Assembly (NCBI GenBank): GCA_028023455.1
Contig: JAQFVV010000143.1
Span: 3,043,301-3,107,300, forward strand
Direction: 5' to 3'
From: Epiperipatus broadwayi
Taxonomy: Eukaryota; Onychophora; Udeonychophora; Euonychophora; Peripatidae
DNA: 64,000 nt
Within the stretch, counting starts at the first letter, position 1; each line of letters starts with the position of its first letter. Position numbers and translations under genes: made by a program. The notes below the pieces were generated by a model that had not been told where the DNA came from, ran no database searches, and was given only the letters and a program-made list of their open reading frames with translations. This document shows, one piece after another, positions 61,126 to 64,000 of this stretch.

Positions 61126-62970
61126 TAACTAATGTTGCACAATTTATACTATGGATATTTGGTTACACTATTAATTAGCAAAGGAATAATAGGAATTTAG
61201 CCTAGGGATTATTGCCACAATGATGCGGGAAAGTTTATTGGTCAAATTTTGATATTTATTAGAAACTTCTTTGAATTGATTCATCCAGACTTCATTAAAA
61301 TAACTTGTAAATTATTTCACGGAGATATTCAAATTTTTTCAAAAGACTGGCATTGCTTCGCCATTAAATATACATTTAGGAATTATCTTTTTAGAACAGT
61401 ATGTTAAAAGAATATTATTCAAACATTATTACCATTTAAAGACTAATTTTATACTCAAGATAGTGCTGAAAATTGAAATCTATCCACAATGAGGATACAC
61501 AATTATTGATAAAAATGAATTAACAAACAAGGTCAATGGATTTTTTTTTTCTCACACAGGAATTAACTTATACAATAGAATAAGTAACAAATTTTATTTT
61601 TATATTCTTTTAATAGGTGGAAGTTTCAGTTTTGCAAACATTAAGACATTTAGAGTCTTCCACATAATTAACATTGTTCACTAATTAGAAAATAACTTCA
61701 CCAAATGATTCAATTTGTCTTTTTTTTTTCTGCCATTACATAAAACTGTATTATGCATCTGGTGTTTGAAAGATTTATTTTCAATTTTTTACTTTAAAAA
61801 AAAAAGTGAGATAACTTATATCCAGATTTTTTTTTCTATTAATTTAAAACTATAATTTAATTTGTTATTTTTTAAGAAAACTTTTTTTAAATTGAATGTC
61901 AAAATATCTTTAATTAAATCTAGAACACATAAATTTGATTTATTTTAATAAATATTATTTACAATGACATAAATGTCTACGTTCCCACACATATCCATTC
62001 ACACATACTATATATTGTTTTATGTAGATGTGTGCTTAATTACTTGTTGTTCAAGTTTTAACATTGCTACTTTTAGATTTATTTAGTTAAAAAAATTATG
62101 TTAAACAGAAACTACTTTATCTATTAATGTCTGTGCGCCTATGTTCAAACTCTTCAAATTATTTCTGCTTATATGTATGCACACATATATTCTATATAAT
62201 GATTAAATAAGTTTTGGAATTATATTTAAATCTATGGATTAATGATTCTCTGGAGAATAACGATTTAAAATTAAAAATAAACATAATTATTATTAGTCAA
62301 ATATACCCAATGAGCATTTATCAATTGCTCAACATGCTTTGTGATAAATGCTTAGCCAGAGAAAGCATTTAAAATATCTCTGTCAGGAAACCCCCCCCCC
62401 CCCAATCTCTAACCATGGTTTCGTGCTTTGGCACTCTTCAGAGAGGCGCTAGGATATCTTCAGACACTAGATCTAAAAATAGCAACCCCAAAACAGCATT
62501 TATTATTAATTTATTAATGAAGACAATTCTACTGCTCATCATAGACAAGATTCAATGGATATACCTGTTTTTACTGCCATTGGTTATAATAATTTTTAAA
62601 TGTGTTTTTGGACTGAGATTTTAAAAATCTGTGTTTAATAGCATTGAGGGACTGAAAGTAGATTGTAGGTTGCTATTATTTCAAGCAGATAACAAAATAA
62701 TCATTTCATTTGTGATATTGCAGAAATTAACTGATTTAATTATATCAAGAATTACACAGACATATATGTCTCCTAATAAATTACTAATTATCATGTGCAC
62801 TGCAAGAGAGGGCTTTTGAGATTTACTCCAGTAAATATATAATCTCTAGGCAATTTTTTTAAAATCAAAATGTTATATTTTGTAAATTTTATAATGTCAT
62901 TTCTTATTGTATTTACAGTTATTGAAATCGTATATTTCTTACCAGAGTCTAACATTATTTAAATCTCAAT
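61126..62970. other. Intron 3 sequence, nothing recognised
   Basis: AT-rich DNA, with a 13-base C run at 62391-62403 that is exceptional for this window. No exon 4 of SLC35C2 could be found. Confidence 0.45.
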
Positions 62971-63079
62971 TATTTCATTCAAAAAACAAGGCAAAACTCT
63001 CCATACAGTAGTGCCAACTAGGGTAATCAATGGATGCCAGAAGGCTTATGCATAAAATCCCTATCTACTGCCTACTCAT

Positions 63080-63134
63080 CCAATATCTCCAGACTAGTTT
63101 CTGGCTTGTGGCCTTCGTCAGTAAGGAGATTTGG
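63080..63134 (-). ncRNA. Hammerhead-like core H9 (best copy)
   Basis: Minus strand, in order: CCAAATCTCC, TTA, CTGACGA (63115-63121), stem II GGC/GCC with loop CACAA, GAAAC (63097-63101), TA, GTC (63092-63094), then TGGAGATATTGG. Stem I can form ATCTCC/GGAGAT (6 pairs) and then CCAA/TTGG (4 pairs) across one bulged base. Stem III is the self-complementary ACTAGT, suited to a two-molecule hammerhead. Predicted cleavage is just after the GTC. The A/A at position 10.1/11.1 is atypical. Confidence 0.55.
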
Positions 63135-63246
63135 ATCTGAGAGCACTGCACCTAGATCTTAGGATCTAATGCAACCCTCCAGCAACCACATTTTATCTCT
63201 ACTTAACTATAAAACTATGAGAATGAAATTGAAAACACAAAAATAT

Positions 63247-63296
63247 TTTCCTCACTGACGAAGGCGACAAGCCAGAAACTAATCTGGGGATATTGG
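63247..63296 (+). ncRNA. Hammerhead-like core H10
   Basis: TCCTCA, CTGACGA (63255-63261), GGC/GCC stem, GAAAC (63275-63279), TAATC, TGGGGA. Stem I pairs TCCTCA with TGGGGA (6 pairs including one G-U). The triplet is ATC rather than GTC, which breaks the ACTAGT palindrome. Confidence 0.45.
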
Positions 63297-63455
63297 ATGA
63301 GTAGGCATTAGATAGGGATTTTATGCACAAGCCTTCGGGCATCCATTGATTACTCTGGTTGGCACAGGGTAGCACTACTGTATGGAGAGTTTTGCCTTGT
63401 TTATAAATAATTATGTGCTAGTATAAGAGATGGTGATCATGTGTATTTCATTCAA

Positions 63456-64000
63456 GTTCAGAGTTCAACATTCTACCTGTGTTTACATGATTTATAGATA
63501 GATATGACTTGGATAGTGGAATATATGATTTTCTCATTCACTGGTTAGTAACATAATTTTCACTAATCATTCTTGTCACACTAAATAAAAATAAAGTTCA
63601 TATGTATCCAGTAAAAGAATAAAAATTATAAATAATTTTTTGCTCAGTGGAGTCACCACTTGCTTGCTAAACACTTTAGTAGTAGTATTGAAGAGTCAAA
63701 ATATGGCAATTTCTAATTGATCATAGTAGAATACTGCCAGTTAACATTGTGAACTGCACCGAAAAGCTCAATAATACTTGGAGGGAAGTTTAATCTGTTG
63801 ATTCAAAACTCTTTACGGTACTAAATAAAATAATTATTATTTTATTCTCCACAAAATCTATTTAAATAAAACATTTTAATTTTCTGTAATATTAAACTTG
63901 ATGTAATACAATGAGTATTCTTCATATTTAGCGATAAGAAATGCATTTGATCAATCTACTAATCTGTCACCGATAGTCCATGAGATAGAAATTTATGTTC
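63456..64000. other. Intron 3 sequence to the window end, nothing recognised
   Basis: AT-rich DNA. No exon or repeat identified. Confidence 0.4.

Larger units (their letters stand above)
62983..63443 (+). mobile_element. Palindromic element, HH family (copy E6), 12-bp duplication, two cores
   Basis: Flanked by TATTTCATTCAA at 62971-62982 and 63444-63455. Left arm CAAGGCAAAACTCTCCATACAGTAG is mirrored at the right by ACTACTGTATGGAGAGTTTTGCCTTG. Each arm of about 170 bp carries a hammerhead-like core (minus 63080-63134, plus 63247-63296) pointing away from the centre. The centre of about 110 bp is unique body sequence. A tail with GATGGTGATCATGTG follows the right arm. It encodes no protein. 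This is the clearest example of the family's architecture. Confidence 0.92.

Overview
This window looks like animal nuclear DNA from an invertebrate with a large, very AT-rich, repeat-dominated genome. The evidence is spliced coding exons, several APE-type non-LTR retrotransposons, tRNA-derived SINEs, hAT-like and other inverted-repeat DNA elements, and the absence of any bacterial-style gene density. The species cannot be fixed from sequence alone. The mix of elements and the very long introns fit a lophotrochozoan such as a mollusc, but this is only a weak preference.

One host gene is recognisable: the 5' part of an SLC35C2-type nucleotide-sugar transporter on the + strand. Its first three coding exons are at 16051-16230, 41166-41316 and 53969-54032. 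They join in frame (junction phases 0, 1, then 2) and read through the conserved blocks FSIGLTFYQKW, the second membrane helix, and GLDIGLSNWSF. Introns 1 and 2 are about 24.9 kb and 12.7 kb. Intron 3 runs past the right edge of the window.

Most of the rest is mobile DNA. Region by region: 1-185 SINE; 882-3970 full-length RTE-type element, minus strand; 4515-5705 decayed RTE copy split by a SINE-like insertion; 6371-12040 decayed second RTE-like family broken up by palindromic insertions; 12060-15835 LINE on the minus strand with an SGNH-type ORF1 tail, endonuclease, RT and a C-terminal Cys motif, directly upstream of SLC35C2. Intron 1 holds a second copy of the second RTE-like family (16830-18970), a cluster of diverged repeats (20990-24940), a multi-unit inverted/tandem element (25166-26103), a LINE fragment (30600-31600), a SINE, a palindromic element (33493-33711), a Jockey/CR1-like fragment (34150-35392) and a 5'-truncated RTE (36789-39565). 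Intron 2 holds a possible PIF/Harbinger-like remnant, a tRNA-like dimer and a 1.2-kb hAT-like element. Intron 3 starts with the best RTE copy (54871-58104) and carries further palindromic elements and a 128-bp MITE.

The most unusual signal is a set of palindromic insertions that carry hammerhead-ribozyme-like cores (CUGANGA, stem, GAAAC, then a GUC-type triplet). Most copies are flanked by unusually long, variable target-site duplications (11-17 bp). In the main family the stem III sequence ACTAGT is self-complementary, as needed for a two-molecule (double) hammerhead. At least three unrelated sequence families in the window share this plan. This agrees with what is known of Penelope-like retroelements and their non-autonomous relatives, but no Penelope RT is present here.
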